DNA from: Bacteroides caecigallinarum
Lineage (GTDB): Bacteria > Bacteroidota > Bacteroidia > Bacteroidales > Bacteroidaceae
NCBI RefSeq assembly: GCF_016901995.1
Contig: NZ_JACJLE010000008.1
Span: forward strand, 1 to 64,000
Length of the DNA stretch: 64,000 nucleotides
Reading direction: 5' to 3'
Shown here: one piece after another, positions 48,844 through 56,801 of the stretch
Position numbering within the stretch: the stretch's first letter is position 1
Layout of the letters: each line of letters begins with the position of its first letter
Program-made: the position numbers and the translations under genes
Notes under the pieces: generated by a model
The model's database searches: none
What the model saw: only the letters and a program-made list of their open reading frames with translations
Told to the model about the DNA's origin: nothing

Positions 48844-48884
48844 ATGTCCTTACGTCAAGCTATCACTTTCAAGGAGACAGAATT

Positions 48885-49937
48885 ATGGAAGAAAACAATA
48901 AAGTATTATTAGGGATGAGTGGAGGTACAGACAGTTCTGTAGCCGCTATGTTGCTTTTGGATGCAGGATACGAAGTTACAGGAGCAACATTCCGCTTCTT
49001 TGAAAAAGATAACAATACAGAATATCTGGACGACGCACGAGAGCTTTGCTCCAGACTTGGCATTCCGCACATTACTTACGACCTCAGAGACAGATTCAAA
49101 AAATACATCATAGACTATTTTATAAAGGAATATATGACAGGGAGAACCCCTGTTCCATGCACGCAGTGCAATAACTATCTGAAATGGCCTATACTTAAAG
49201 AAATAGCCGACAGGGAAGGAATATACTATATTGCTACAGGACATTACGTACAAAAAACATTATGCGACGGATATTGGCATATAAAGAGTGGTACTGACCC
49301 AGATAAAGACCAGTCTTTCTTTCTATGGGGACTTCCACAGGATATTATGAAGCGGATGGTACTGCCATTGGGAAATATAACAAAAACAAGAGTTAGAGAA
49401 ATAGCAGCAGAAAGAGGCTTCATGAAAGCTTCCGTAAAGAAAGACAGTCTTGGAGTATGCTTCTGCCCTATGGATTACAGAAGTTTTTTAGGAAAAAATG
49501 TAAATCCTGACTTAATCAAACCCGGCATATTCTGTGATGAAGAAGGCAATAACATTGGGAAACATGAAGGATATCCCTTTTATACAATAGGACAACGCAG
49601 AGGATTGGGGATATATATGAACAAGGCATTGTTCGTAAAAGAAATAATTCCTGAAGAAAACAAAGTTGTAATAAGTGACAAACTGTCTTCGCTTGAACAC
49701 AGCGAAATGTGGCTCACGGACTGGAATATAATAAATCCGGAATCCCTGTTGGGTAAGGATGATGTAATAGTAAAAATAAGATATCGAAAGCAGGCGAACA
49801 GATGTACCGTTACAATGACCGGTGACGGACTGTTACACGTGAAACTTCATGAACCGTTGGCGGCAATTGCCCCGGGACAAGCAGCTGCATTCTACAGGGG
49901 TAATATTGTCCTCGGCGGAGGAATCATAAACAAGTAA
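48885..49937 (+). CDS. mnmA: tRNA-specific 2-thiouridylase MnmA
   Basis: Protein of 350 residues, normal for the family. The PP-loop is [12 protein letters not shown] (10-21). The catalytic cysteines are C92 (in PCTQC) and C192 (in GVCFC). TGHYV and [11 protein letters not shown] are the other conserved blocks, and a C-terminal beta-barrel follows. It thiolates U34 of tRNA-Lys, Glu and Gln in the cytoplasm. Bacteroides genomes often carry more than one MnmA paralogue; this copy's [10 protein letters not shown] is a slight variant of the commoner CFIG text. A ribosome site AAGGAGA precedes the ATG. Confidence 0.94.
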   Translation: MEENNKVLLGMSGGTDSSVAAMLLLDAGYEVTGATFRFFEKDNNTEYLDDARELCSRLGIPHITYDLRDRFKKYIIDYFIKEYMTGRTPVPCTQCNNYLKWPILKEIADREGIYYIATGHYVQKTLCDGYWHIKSGTDPDKDQSFFLWGLPQDIMKRMVLPLGNITKTRVREIAAERGFMKASVKKDSLGVCFCPMDYRSFLGKNVNPDLIKPGIFCDEEGNNIGKHEGYPFYTIGQRRGLGIYMNKALFVKEIIPEENKVVISDKLSSLEHSEMWLTDWNIINPESLLGKDDVIVKIRYRKQANRCTVTMTGDGLLHVKLHEPLAAIAPGQAAAFYRGNIVLGGGIINK

Positions 49938-49982
49938 AAAGATTTCTAACGGAAAGAAAACTTCATCGCGTGCTTTTATCTT

Positions 49983-50070
49983 CTATAAATATAATCTATG
50001 TTTATACAAATACAACTTGCATTCTTATAAACATAGATTATATTTGTAAAAACACAAGTTGTATTTATAG
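49983..50070. repeat. Interleaved inverted repeats (order A-B-A'-B')
   Basis: A (49987-50006) is a perfect 20-base inverted match to A' (50026-50045). B (AAATACAACTTG, 50008-50019) matches B' (50055-50066), and CTATAAAT/ATTTATAG (49983-49990, 50063-50070) closes the block. Because the order is A-B-A'-B', the two stems cannot nest: as RNA they would form a pseudoknot or two exclusive folds. It lies between the convergent 3' ends of mnmA and a surface-lipoprotein gene. Confidence 0.85.
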
Positions 50071-50074
50071 ATAA

Positions 50075-50101
50075 TGTCAGTCCGTTTAGTGTTTACTGAC
50101 A
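50075..50101 (-). terminator. Hairpin after the surface-lipoprotein operon
   Basis: TGTCAGT (50075-50081) pairs perfectly with ACTGACA (50095-50101), 3 bases past the stop codon of the last operon gene. The T-run on the minus strand is weak. Confidence 0.55.
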
Positions 50102-50104
50102 GTA

Positions 50105-52336
50105 TCAATATATGTATTCCACATCAGACTTCTTAAATCTCAGGATACGGGTATCATTCGGACCTGCTGAGTTCTTTGACGGATAAAGGCCATTCATTCC
50201 ACCCACGAAAAACCATCCCTGACCATTTGATGGATTATGAACGGCAATCAACAGATTGTTGTAATGGCCATGATTTATACCGTTATCATTCCACTGCGGA
50301 CTTGAGCCATACCACACAAGCGGCTCATACTCTGTCTCCGACTGATTATACATAGATATATAAATAAGATCTGTCAGTGACACTGTTCCTACGGTAACAT
50401 CATTTCTTCTGCGTTGCCTGCGCTGTATAGTGGTACTTCCATTCCAAGCTGTAGTATGCGAACCATCCCACATCAGCCAAATAGTTCCGCTTGTAGAATT
50501 GAATACTCTTTCAAAGTTCTCCATGGATGGCAATTCATAGCCGTCAGGAGCCAGAGCCTTAGCGTCTATCTTATTTATATGCTCGGTACTTGAAGAATAA
50601 CCTTCCAGTTTCGCCACTCCTCCATCGTCTATTACCTGAAGTCCTTGTGAACTCTTACCTTGATAATTCCATTTCCAGAGATTGAAGAACTCATCAGCCG
50701 TACAGTCCCTCAAATAATCGAATACTGTCTTACCGGCCATTACCGCAGGATCTGCCGATGAAAGAATCTGGTCTGAAAAGTTTTTTGCATCACCTATGGC
50801 ATTATACTTACACCACCATACTCCATTAAGCTTTGTAACAGGCAATCCCCAGTTACGGCGTGAAATAACGTATTCCTCTTTTTCAGAGCCATCAGCCGAA
50901 TTATTTATTACTATGCGTGCCTTCTGTACTCTGCCGTTTGCAGTCTTATCATTAGGACGCCATCCTCCAATAATACGTACCCTCTGACCTGACGTATCAA
51001 GTTTAACCCATTCGTCTTCTCCCTCGTCGTACTCAACAGTTATCGACTTCGATGCCGGAACTGTAAAGACACCAAGCTCATTATCTATATATTTTCCGAA
51101 ATCGAATGATGCATTGTCTTCAAAATGTATCAGTCCTTCCAGTTTAACCGGATGTTCAGACATTACAACATTTATATAATCATCAGCATAATTCTCATTC
51201 AGTCCTTTACGATGAAACATCAGTTTTCTCTCTACACGTTCCATACCAGGATACCATATTTTCTTTATTAGGCGAAACAGATTCTTTCCTACATTCTCCG
51301 CTCCTCCTATACGTTCAACGGTCATTGGAAGTTCAGGATCGGCTATCAGCTCCAGTTCATCGTCGCAATCTATGGAGAGAACGAAATCCGAAGCATAGTG
51401 TGACAATACTATTCCCCTGCGGTCAGAATCCACCTCTGTATTTGCAGGAAATGATGTTCCTTCCACGTCCACTGTCAGACCTCTTTCGTTTGGTGCAAGA
51501 TTAAAGTCACCTCCGTTTTCCCAATCTGTTACACTTAAGGTTACGTCAGCCTGTACAGATGCTTTAAACACATTTATAGTATAAACACAGTTTCTCTTTA
51601 GTATGGAAGGCATAGCAACTTCTTTTTCCACAGTTTCGCCATCTACATTTATGGTCAACACTGCAGAGATATTCTCCGAGGCCTGTTCGCACAGATAAGC
51701 CACTCCATATGTGTTACCGGTAAGAGGAGTTTCTATGACAGGAGTAACATCGTTGTAACCTGTACTTTCGGGTGATTCTACAGTATGACGGCGGTTCAGA
51801 TACGACTTCTGTGCCACATTCCTGAACATAATAGCCGGTACAGACAAATCGTGTTCTCCTGAAACGTTGACATCTATACGTGCTACTCCCCTATAAAGTT
51901 GCAAAACTCCATGGGACATGTCTGACAAGTCAATAACTCCACTCATATATCTCAGGTTTACACCTCCCTTATGTAGTATTGTGGTTGACAGCCACTCCTC
52001 CTCAGTCATACCTATATTATAAAAAGAAGAGGAATTATTTCCTTCTATATTGGCAACCATATAAAGACGCCCCTTACTGTCATCTATCTTGATGCCGGCC
52101 AAAGGATCTATATCAGCATAAACGCGTGTCATAACACCATTCTCAAAGAGACAGGCATGAAGTATTCCTATCTCCTTTGTTTCTGCTGTTTCATCATTTC
52201 CGGAACTATAATTATATGATGACACGCGTGGTAATATAACAGAATCTGTTCCACTATGCTCGTTCATCGCTTCTTTATCTGTACATGATATTACAGCAAG
52301 CGAAACAATTATAGCAAGTATGTTCTTTATAGACAT
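50105..52336 (-). CDS. FimB/Mfa2-like surface lipoprotein with C-terminal FISUMP-like domain (paralogue 1)
   Basis: Protein of 743 residues with a lipoprotein signal (LAVISCTD; Cys18). The N-terminal half has the beta-rich organisation of FimB/Mfa2-type fimbrial proteins (LQLYRGVARIDVNVSG; TPLTGNTYGVAYLCEQ). The C-terminal part (about 520-743) resembles the FISUMP domain (APDGYELPSMENFERVF, ending RILRFKKSDVEYIY). It shares RIIGGWRPND, NWGLPV and WWCKYN with the gene upstream, so the two are tandem duplicates. It is the last gene of a three-gene operon, 23 bases after its paralogue. It is probably a fimbrial accessory or adhesin on the cell surface; no function is proven. Confidence 0.75.
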   Translation of the reverse strand: MSIKNILAIIVSLAVISCTDKEAMNEHSGTDSVILPRVSSYNYSSGNDETAETKEIGILHACLFENGVMTRVYADIDPLAGIKIDDSKGRLYMVANIEGNNSSSFYNIGMTEEEWLSTTILHKGGVNLRYMSGVIDLSDMSHGVLQLYRGVARIDVNVSGEHDLSVPAIMFRNVAQKSYLNRRHTVESPESTGYNDVTPVIETPLTGNTYGVAYLCEQASENISAVLTINVDGETVEKEVAMPSILKRNCVYTINVFKASVQADVTLSVTDWENGGDFNLAPNERGLTVDVEGTSFPANTEVDSDRRGIVLSHYASDFVLSIDCDDELELIADPELPMTVERIGGAENVGKNLFRLIKKIWYPGMERVERKLMFHRKGLNENYADDYINVVMSEHPVKLEGLIHFEDNASFDFGKYIDNELGVFTVPASKSITVEYDEGEDEWVKLDTSGQRVRIIGGWRPNDKTANGRVQKARIVINNSADGSEKEEYVISRRNWGLPVTKLNGVWWCKYNAIGDAKNFSDQILSSADPAVMAGKTVFDYLRDCTADEFFNLWKWNYQGKSSQGLQVIDDGGVAKLEGYSSSTEHINKIDAKALAPDGYELPSMENFERVFNSTSGTIWLMWDGSHTTAWNGSTTIQRRQRRRNDVTVGTVSLTDLIYISMYNQSETEYEPLVWYGSSPQWNDNGINHGHYNNLLIAVHNPSNGQGWFFVGGMNGLYPSKNSAGPNDTRILRFKKSDVEYIY

Positions 52337-52359
52337 TTATTTTTTTATTTACAGATTAA

Positions 52360-54552
52360 TTAATAAATATATTCAACAGGAGATTTCACACATCTTATGG
52401 TTCTGGTTTTCTGTGCATTGCTTGCAGCGAACTTGAACCAGTTTCCTCTGCCATCAGTCTTGGAATAACCTTCGATCAGCCATGTACTGCCGGAATTACC
52501 GTATGTGGCAAACTGAATCATTTTCTTAGATATTCCTGTTTCACTCCACTGATGACCGAGACCGCATAATACAAGGTGCTCTCCTTCATACTCAAAATCG
52601 TAGAAGGTTACATTTCCGTACTCATAGCCCAGGAACATGGCTTCTCTCTCTACCACAGAGAAGTTTAATCTCTGCCCCAAACCATTATTGAACGCGCCAG
52701 GATTAAAATAACCTAAATTACAGTCAGTTCCCCAGGTGAAGAATCTATAATCGTCATAATCAGGTATTTCATAACCGTCAGGAGCCATATAACCAGGGGC
52801 TAATGTGCCGAAATTATCTGTTTTCGTAGAATATCCATCAAACAGGAATCCCGTACCGTCATTCTTCAATTTCAGACCATCGCGATTACCAGCCTGATAC
52901 TGGTCGCCAAGAACATTAAGGTACTCATCGTCCGTACACTCAGCCAGATAGTCTGCGATACTTCCACCACGGGCAGGATCGTTTGAAACAAGAATCTGAT
53001 CGGTAAAATCTTTAACGTTTCCACGAAGATTGTATTTACACCACCATGTACCGTTTATGTTTACTACTGGAAGTCCCCAATTCTGTCTCTTTACCGTATA
53101 GGTTTCATTGTGCACACCTGACACGTCGGAAATCAAAATTCTTCCTTCTTGTATTCTTCCATCAGCATCAGCGTCATTCGGGCGCCATCCTCCCAGAATA
53201 CGGTATGTGCCATCCGCTGTTTCTTCCAGTTTCATCCATTCCGGTGAGTTTTCGTCGAATTCCAGTCTTATCACTTTATCATCAGGAACGTTCAATACAG
53301 CCAGTTCACCGTCTATATATCGTCCGAAATCGCAAACATAGTTGCCGTCAAAACTCAACTGTCCCTGCATCTTAACCGGATTTGCCAAAAATACAAGTAC
53401 GACTCTACCACGTAATGCATCACCGTTATGTACATTAACATACATATATCCGTCCACACTACCAATCATCTTATTACTGCTGTTCACATTCAAGCTGCAC
53501 ACATTATCAAGATTTCCGGAACGAGAAACAGTGACATCAACACCTTTCACCAAGCCATCCACATTCACAGTCGAACCTAACTCACCGCTTATGGCAAGAC
53601 TGAAGTTTGTTTCCCATGATGGTATAAAAACAGAATCGCGTGTTTCATTAACTCTAATGCCATCACTCAGTACTGAGTTATCAACATCTACAAAAGCATT
53701 TCTAAGTCCGTCTGAGGTTGTTCCGTCGCCTTCCTGCCAAGAAGCTTCAACTACTTTTACTCTAAAGTCTTCACCATCAGCATAAACTTTAAGAGTATAA
53801 ACCTTATTGCGTGATATGTCCGGCAGAACAGTTTTCAGTCTGTGCCATGAGCCTGAGGATGTAACCATTATTTCTACTTCAAAGTTATTACCTTCCTGGT
53901 GCGGAAGATAAAACAATGTTTCTTCAGCAGCTGTTAGTGGACTATCAGCATAATCTTTCACCATATCAACCGGCTGAGGAATCTCTCCACCATTACCTCC
54001 CTCAAGTACATAACCTTTAGGGCAAACATTCTTCACCTTTACACTATTCACCGAAAGGTTATTGATTGGAGAACTTATATCTATTCGCGCTACAGAACGT
54101 TTCATAGCTACTGCTACAGACGATGTCTGTCGGCTTATAGTTGACATACCAGACAAAAACATTCCACCTGATACCATTTCATCGGCTCCGGCAGTCATTG
54201 CCTGGAAATCTGATTCAGAGGTCACGCCTACTTCAAAACCACGACCGGAAACGAGATTTCCTGCGTTAATCATAAAATATACATTACCACTCATGGCAGA
54301 AGGCTTAAGAGACACTACTCCATCTGTTCCCGGCTCAAGCGTTTCAAACACCTCTGTTAATATGCCACCATCGAAACGATATGCTGACACATTCTCTACT
54401 GCATCAGTTTCTGCGGCAGAAGTGCTAAGCAATGATAGTCTGGCAGCAACTACATCACCAGATGAATTTCCAGAGGATATGCTGTCATCACTACATGAGT
54501 AAAGAGAAATCAATAATAATGCAGATAATATATTTACAAGTCTTACTCTCAT
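52360..54552 (-). CDS. FimB/Mfa2-like surface lipoprotein with C-terminal FISUMP-like domain (paralogue 2)
   Basis: Protein of 730 residues with a lipoprotein signal (SLYSCSDD; Cys20). The organisation matches the gene downstream: an N-terminal FimB-like part (AMKRSVARIDISSPINN), a central region and a C-terminal FISUMP-like domain (APDGYEIPDYDDYRFF, ending RTIRCVKSPVEYIY). RILGGWRPND, NWGLPV and WWCKYN are shared, while the N-terminal halves have diverged much more than the C-terminal halves, as for exposed proteins under selection. It is the middle gene of the operon, 30 bases after the protease gene. Confidence 0.75.
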   Translation of the reverse strand: MRVRLVNILSALLLISLYSCSDDSISSGNSSGDVVAARLSLLSTSAAETDAVENVSAYRFDGGILTEVFETLEPGTDGVVSLKPSAMSGNVYFMINAGNLVSGRGFEVGVTSESDFQAMTAGADEMVSGGMFLSGMSTISRQTSSVAVAMKRSVARIDISSPINNLSVNSVKVKNVCPKGYVLEGGNGGEIPQPVDMVKDYADSPLTAAEETLFYLPHQEGNNFEVEIMVTSSGSWHRLKTVLPDISRNKVYTLKVYADGEDFRVKVVEASWQEGDGTTSDGLRNAFVDVDNSVLSDGIRVNETRDSVFIPSWETNFSLAISGELGSTVNVDGLVKGVDVTVSRSGNLDNVCSLNVNSSNKMIGSVDGYMYVNVHNGDALRGRVVLVFLANPVKMQGQLSFDGNYVCDFGRYIDGELAVLNVPDDKVIRLEFDENSPEWMKLEETADGTYRILGGWRPNDADADGRIQEGRILISDVSGVHNETYTVKRQNWGLPVVNINGTWWCKYNLRGNVKDFTDQILVSNDPARGGSIADYLAECTDDEYLNVLGDQYQAGNRDGLKLKNDGTGFLFDGYSTKTDNFGTLAPGYMAPDGYEIPDYDDYRFFTWGTDCNLGYFNPGAFNNGLGQRLNFSVVEREAMFLGYEYGNVTFYDFEYEGEHLVLCGLGHQWSETGISKKMIQFATYGNSGSTWLIEGYSKTDGRGNWFKFAASNAQKTRTIRCVKSPVEYIY

Positions 54553-54582
54553 ATTGAAATATTATTTATGATAATTCAGATA

Positions 54583-56442
54583 TTAATTGTATTTATGAGG
54601 ATTTGAGGCACTCTTTAGATAAACAGGCGAGTCTATAGGCATTTTGCCAATATTGTCAACATAAAAATTATTCATCAGCTGCTCTGCCCAAGGACCATAT
54701 GTGAACGAACTACTGTGTCCGTATCCCATAACGTGTCCCAATTCATGGAACATCACGCTACATGCATAACGGTTTGAATAATGTTCGAACCATCCTCGTT
54801 CATACGCTCCATACACACTCGGACTACCCAAACCGATTACACCATTACCCGGATAAACCAGTCCGACCTGAAGTGTCTGTCCACGTCGCATCTTGGCCAA
54901 TACTTCCTCCACCTTTACAGGTTGTTTATTATCGTCGTATAACTTACCCGCATTTTCATGAAGGATAGCTTCGTGCTCATCCATATCTATCATATAGGTA
55001 AAATTAAGGAAGAAAGCCACAGATTCTCTACAATGTACCGGACGGATACCCATCCAGTTACCTACCGGACCTCCATCTTCGCGTGAAGGGTCTCCACCAA
55101 AGAGTCCCCAGTAAAGTGTCCATCCGTGCTTTATTTCCTGTAGTTTTGCCCAATAAGGATCTGATGACAGTACCTTTAACTCCGCTCCGGCTATGGCGGC
55201 AGCGTCAAGTGCTGGAACATTGATTATGCGACCGCTCTCAGTACGACACATAGTGCCTTTCTCTACCAGTGGAGATGACTCATAGAAATCGCAGAAAGCA
55301 GGAATAGAATCGAAATATGCAAAATCGAAATATTCATCATCCACAGCCGCTATACGTGCTCTCACCGTTACTCCATAAAGCACACGTGGCGAATAAAAAC
55401 GCGCATGCAGTTGCCCCTCATCAGTAATGGAAAGCTGTAATGGCTTTGCCGTGTTAAAAGTGCGCTGAGACCTGTTCGTATAAACAGACACCGGTTCATC
55501 ATCATCCAGAATTCGTGCATGATTTCCAGCTCTGTAGGCATCGGCAGTTATATACATCACCGGAGAAATGTCATCAGGATGCTTTACCGCAGTACTTACC
55601 GTATGTGCATGATTTGGCAACACTTCCTGCTGGTCAAAATTGAAATCAAGAACAGTCTTCTCATCAAGATAGTTTACTGAAGTATGGAAAATATCTCCTT
55701 TTAAAACAGTACCGGCAATTGTAGGCATAAAAAGATAAGGTATGTCCTCTCTTAAAACCATATCGTCTATAATACCGTCACTTTCTCCCGTAAAAGCACC
55801 TCCACCTGTTATTGATGTATAGAACTTTGATTCAGCAAGTCTCACTCTTTTCTCGACTGTTGCATTACGCACATATCGGTTGTTATATACAAAATTGAAA
55901 TCCAAACGACCTACTATCCTGTCCTGTGTAACTTCGCTGTCAATGCTGATAACTTCAGTGCTACCTCCTTCAGCAGGAACTAAACGGACTGTAAACGGTG
56001 TACACGAATAAAAATACTCCGCTTCCAGAGGTTTGTGCAGATCCGAAGGAAACACCAGCCATTCATCATCCATACTTGATATTTCATTTATCTCGGCACG
56101 ATCGGCCGTTTCATCACCCTTTATAGCCAAAACTAGCAGGTTATAGTCTCCCTCATGAAGACCTTCGGCATATATTTCCGAAGTTAGCGCATTATATTTG
56201 CCATGTACTGTAGTCATTACATCGCCTTCAGAGTCGGCTATGTAGAAAAAGACTTTGTCATAATCGCCTGTACTTACAGATTCTGTACGCGAGTTAATGT
56301 CACCAATGTATGCAGACTTTTTCAAACGAAAACGTATGCCACTGCGTCCAGAACCTGTATTACTATTATTCATCATCTCGTCGTTAGTACACGACACCAT
56401 AAAAAGAAAGCCTATAAGTGCAAATAGTGTTATCCTTTTCAT
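54583..56442 (-). CDS. FimB-like lipoprotein with C-terminal metzincin zinc protease site
   Basis: Protein of 619 residues with a lipoprotein signal (FLFMVSCTND; Cys18). The N-terminal part (about 30-290) resembles FimB/Mfa2 domains (TGDYDKVFFYIADSEGDVM; VGRLDFNFVYNNRYVRN). The C-terminal part holds HELGHVMGYGH with H566, E567, H570, G573 and H576, a complete metzincin motif (HExxHxxGxxH), and a Met-turn candidate in EQLMNNF about 20 residues later. It should be an active cell-surface protease. As first gene of the operon it could process the two proteins encoded after it, by analogy with protease maturation of Porphyromonas fimbriae, but this is inference. Confidence 0.8.
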   Translation of the reverse strand: MKRITLFALIGFLFMVSCTNDEMMNNSNTGSGRSGIRFRLKKSAYIGDINSRTESVSTGDYDKVFFYIADSEGDVMTTVHGKYNALTSEIYAEGLHEGDYNLLVLAIKGDETADRAEINEISSMDDEWLVFPSDLHKPLEAEYFYSCTPFTVRLVPAEGGSTEVISIDSEVTQDRIVGRLDFNFVYNNRYVRNATVEKRVRLAESKFYTSITGGGAFTGESDGIIDDMVLREDIPYLFMPTIAGTVLKGDIFHTSVNYLDEKTVLDFNFDQQEVLPNHAHTVSTAVKHPDDISPVMYITADAYRAGNHARILDDDEPVSVYTNRSQRTFNTAKPLQLSITDEGQLHARFYSPRVLYGVTVRARIAAVDDEYFDFAYFDSIPAFCDFYESSPLVEKGTMCRTESGRIINVPALDAAAIAGAELKVLSSDPYWAKLQEIKHGWTLYWGLFGGDPSREDGGPVGNWMGIRPVHCRESVAFFLNFTYMIDMDEHEAILHENAGKLYDDNKQPVKVEEVLAKMRRGQTLQVGLVYPGNGVIGLGSPSVYGAYERGWFEHYSNRYACSVMFHELGHVMGYGHSSSFTYGPWAEQLMNNFYVDNIGKMPIDSPVYLKSASNPHKYN

Positions 56443-56763
56443 CTCAAATTATTAAATGTTATACGCCTATCAAGACAAAAAGAACAACAGGTTTGTTCAA
56501 TATTAACGACAAATATTTTACTTTTTCGAGCTTTTTTGATTTAAATCAATATAAAATGGCGGTAAAAACTTCACATCACATAAATTATAAAAGCATTTTG
56601 TTACATGTTAAAATAGAGTATCCTCAGAAAACGAAGTTGTTTCCTGAGACCTGGAAAAACATTGATATAGAAAGAAGAATAATAAAATGACATCACTATA
56701 AAAGTTTAAACAAAATCACAAGTATTTTCCACAATATTATAACAATTATAAAAGCCGAAAAAA
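56443..56763. other. Intergenic region between divergent lipoprotein and lyase genes
   Basis: A 359-base gap between the two start codons. The right end holds the lyase promoter. A 90-codon frame crosses part of it (56418-56690) but starts inside the neighbouring gene and has no protein-like features. No promoter was found for the lipoprotein operon. Confidence 0.4.
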
Positions 56764-56771
56764 TATCTTTG
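56764..56771 (+). promoter_or_regulatory. -7 element of the heparinase-like lyase gene
   Basis: TATCTTTG is a full TAnnTTTG match, 30 bases before the ATG at 56802. A TTG codon that could be taken for a start at 56769 overlaps this box, which argues for the later ATG. Confidence 0.65.
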
Positions 56772-56801
56772 TCTAACAATAACAATTTAATTATAATTCA
56801 C

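Noticed and set aside
56418-56690. Plus-strand 90-codon frame
   Set aside because: It starts inside the start region of the metzincin gene, has no ribosome site and no protein-like pattern.
56769-56801. TTG start for the heparinase-like lyase
   Set aside because: The codon overlaps the -7 promoter box; the ATG at 56802 gives a proper signal peptide.
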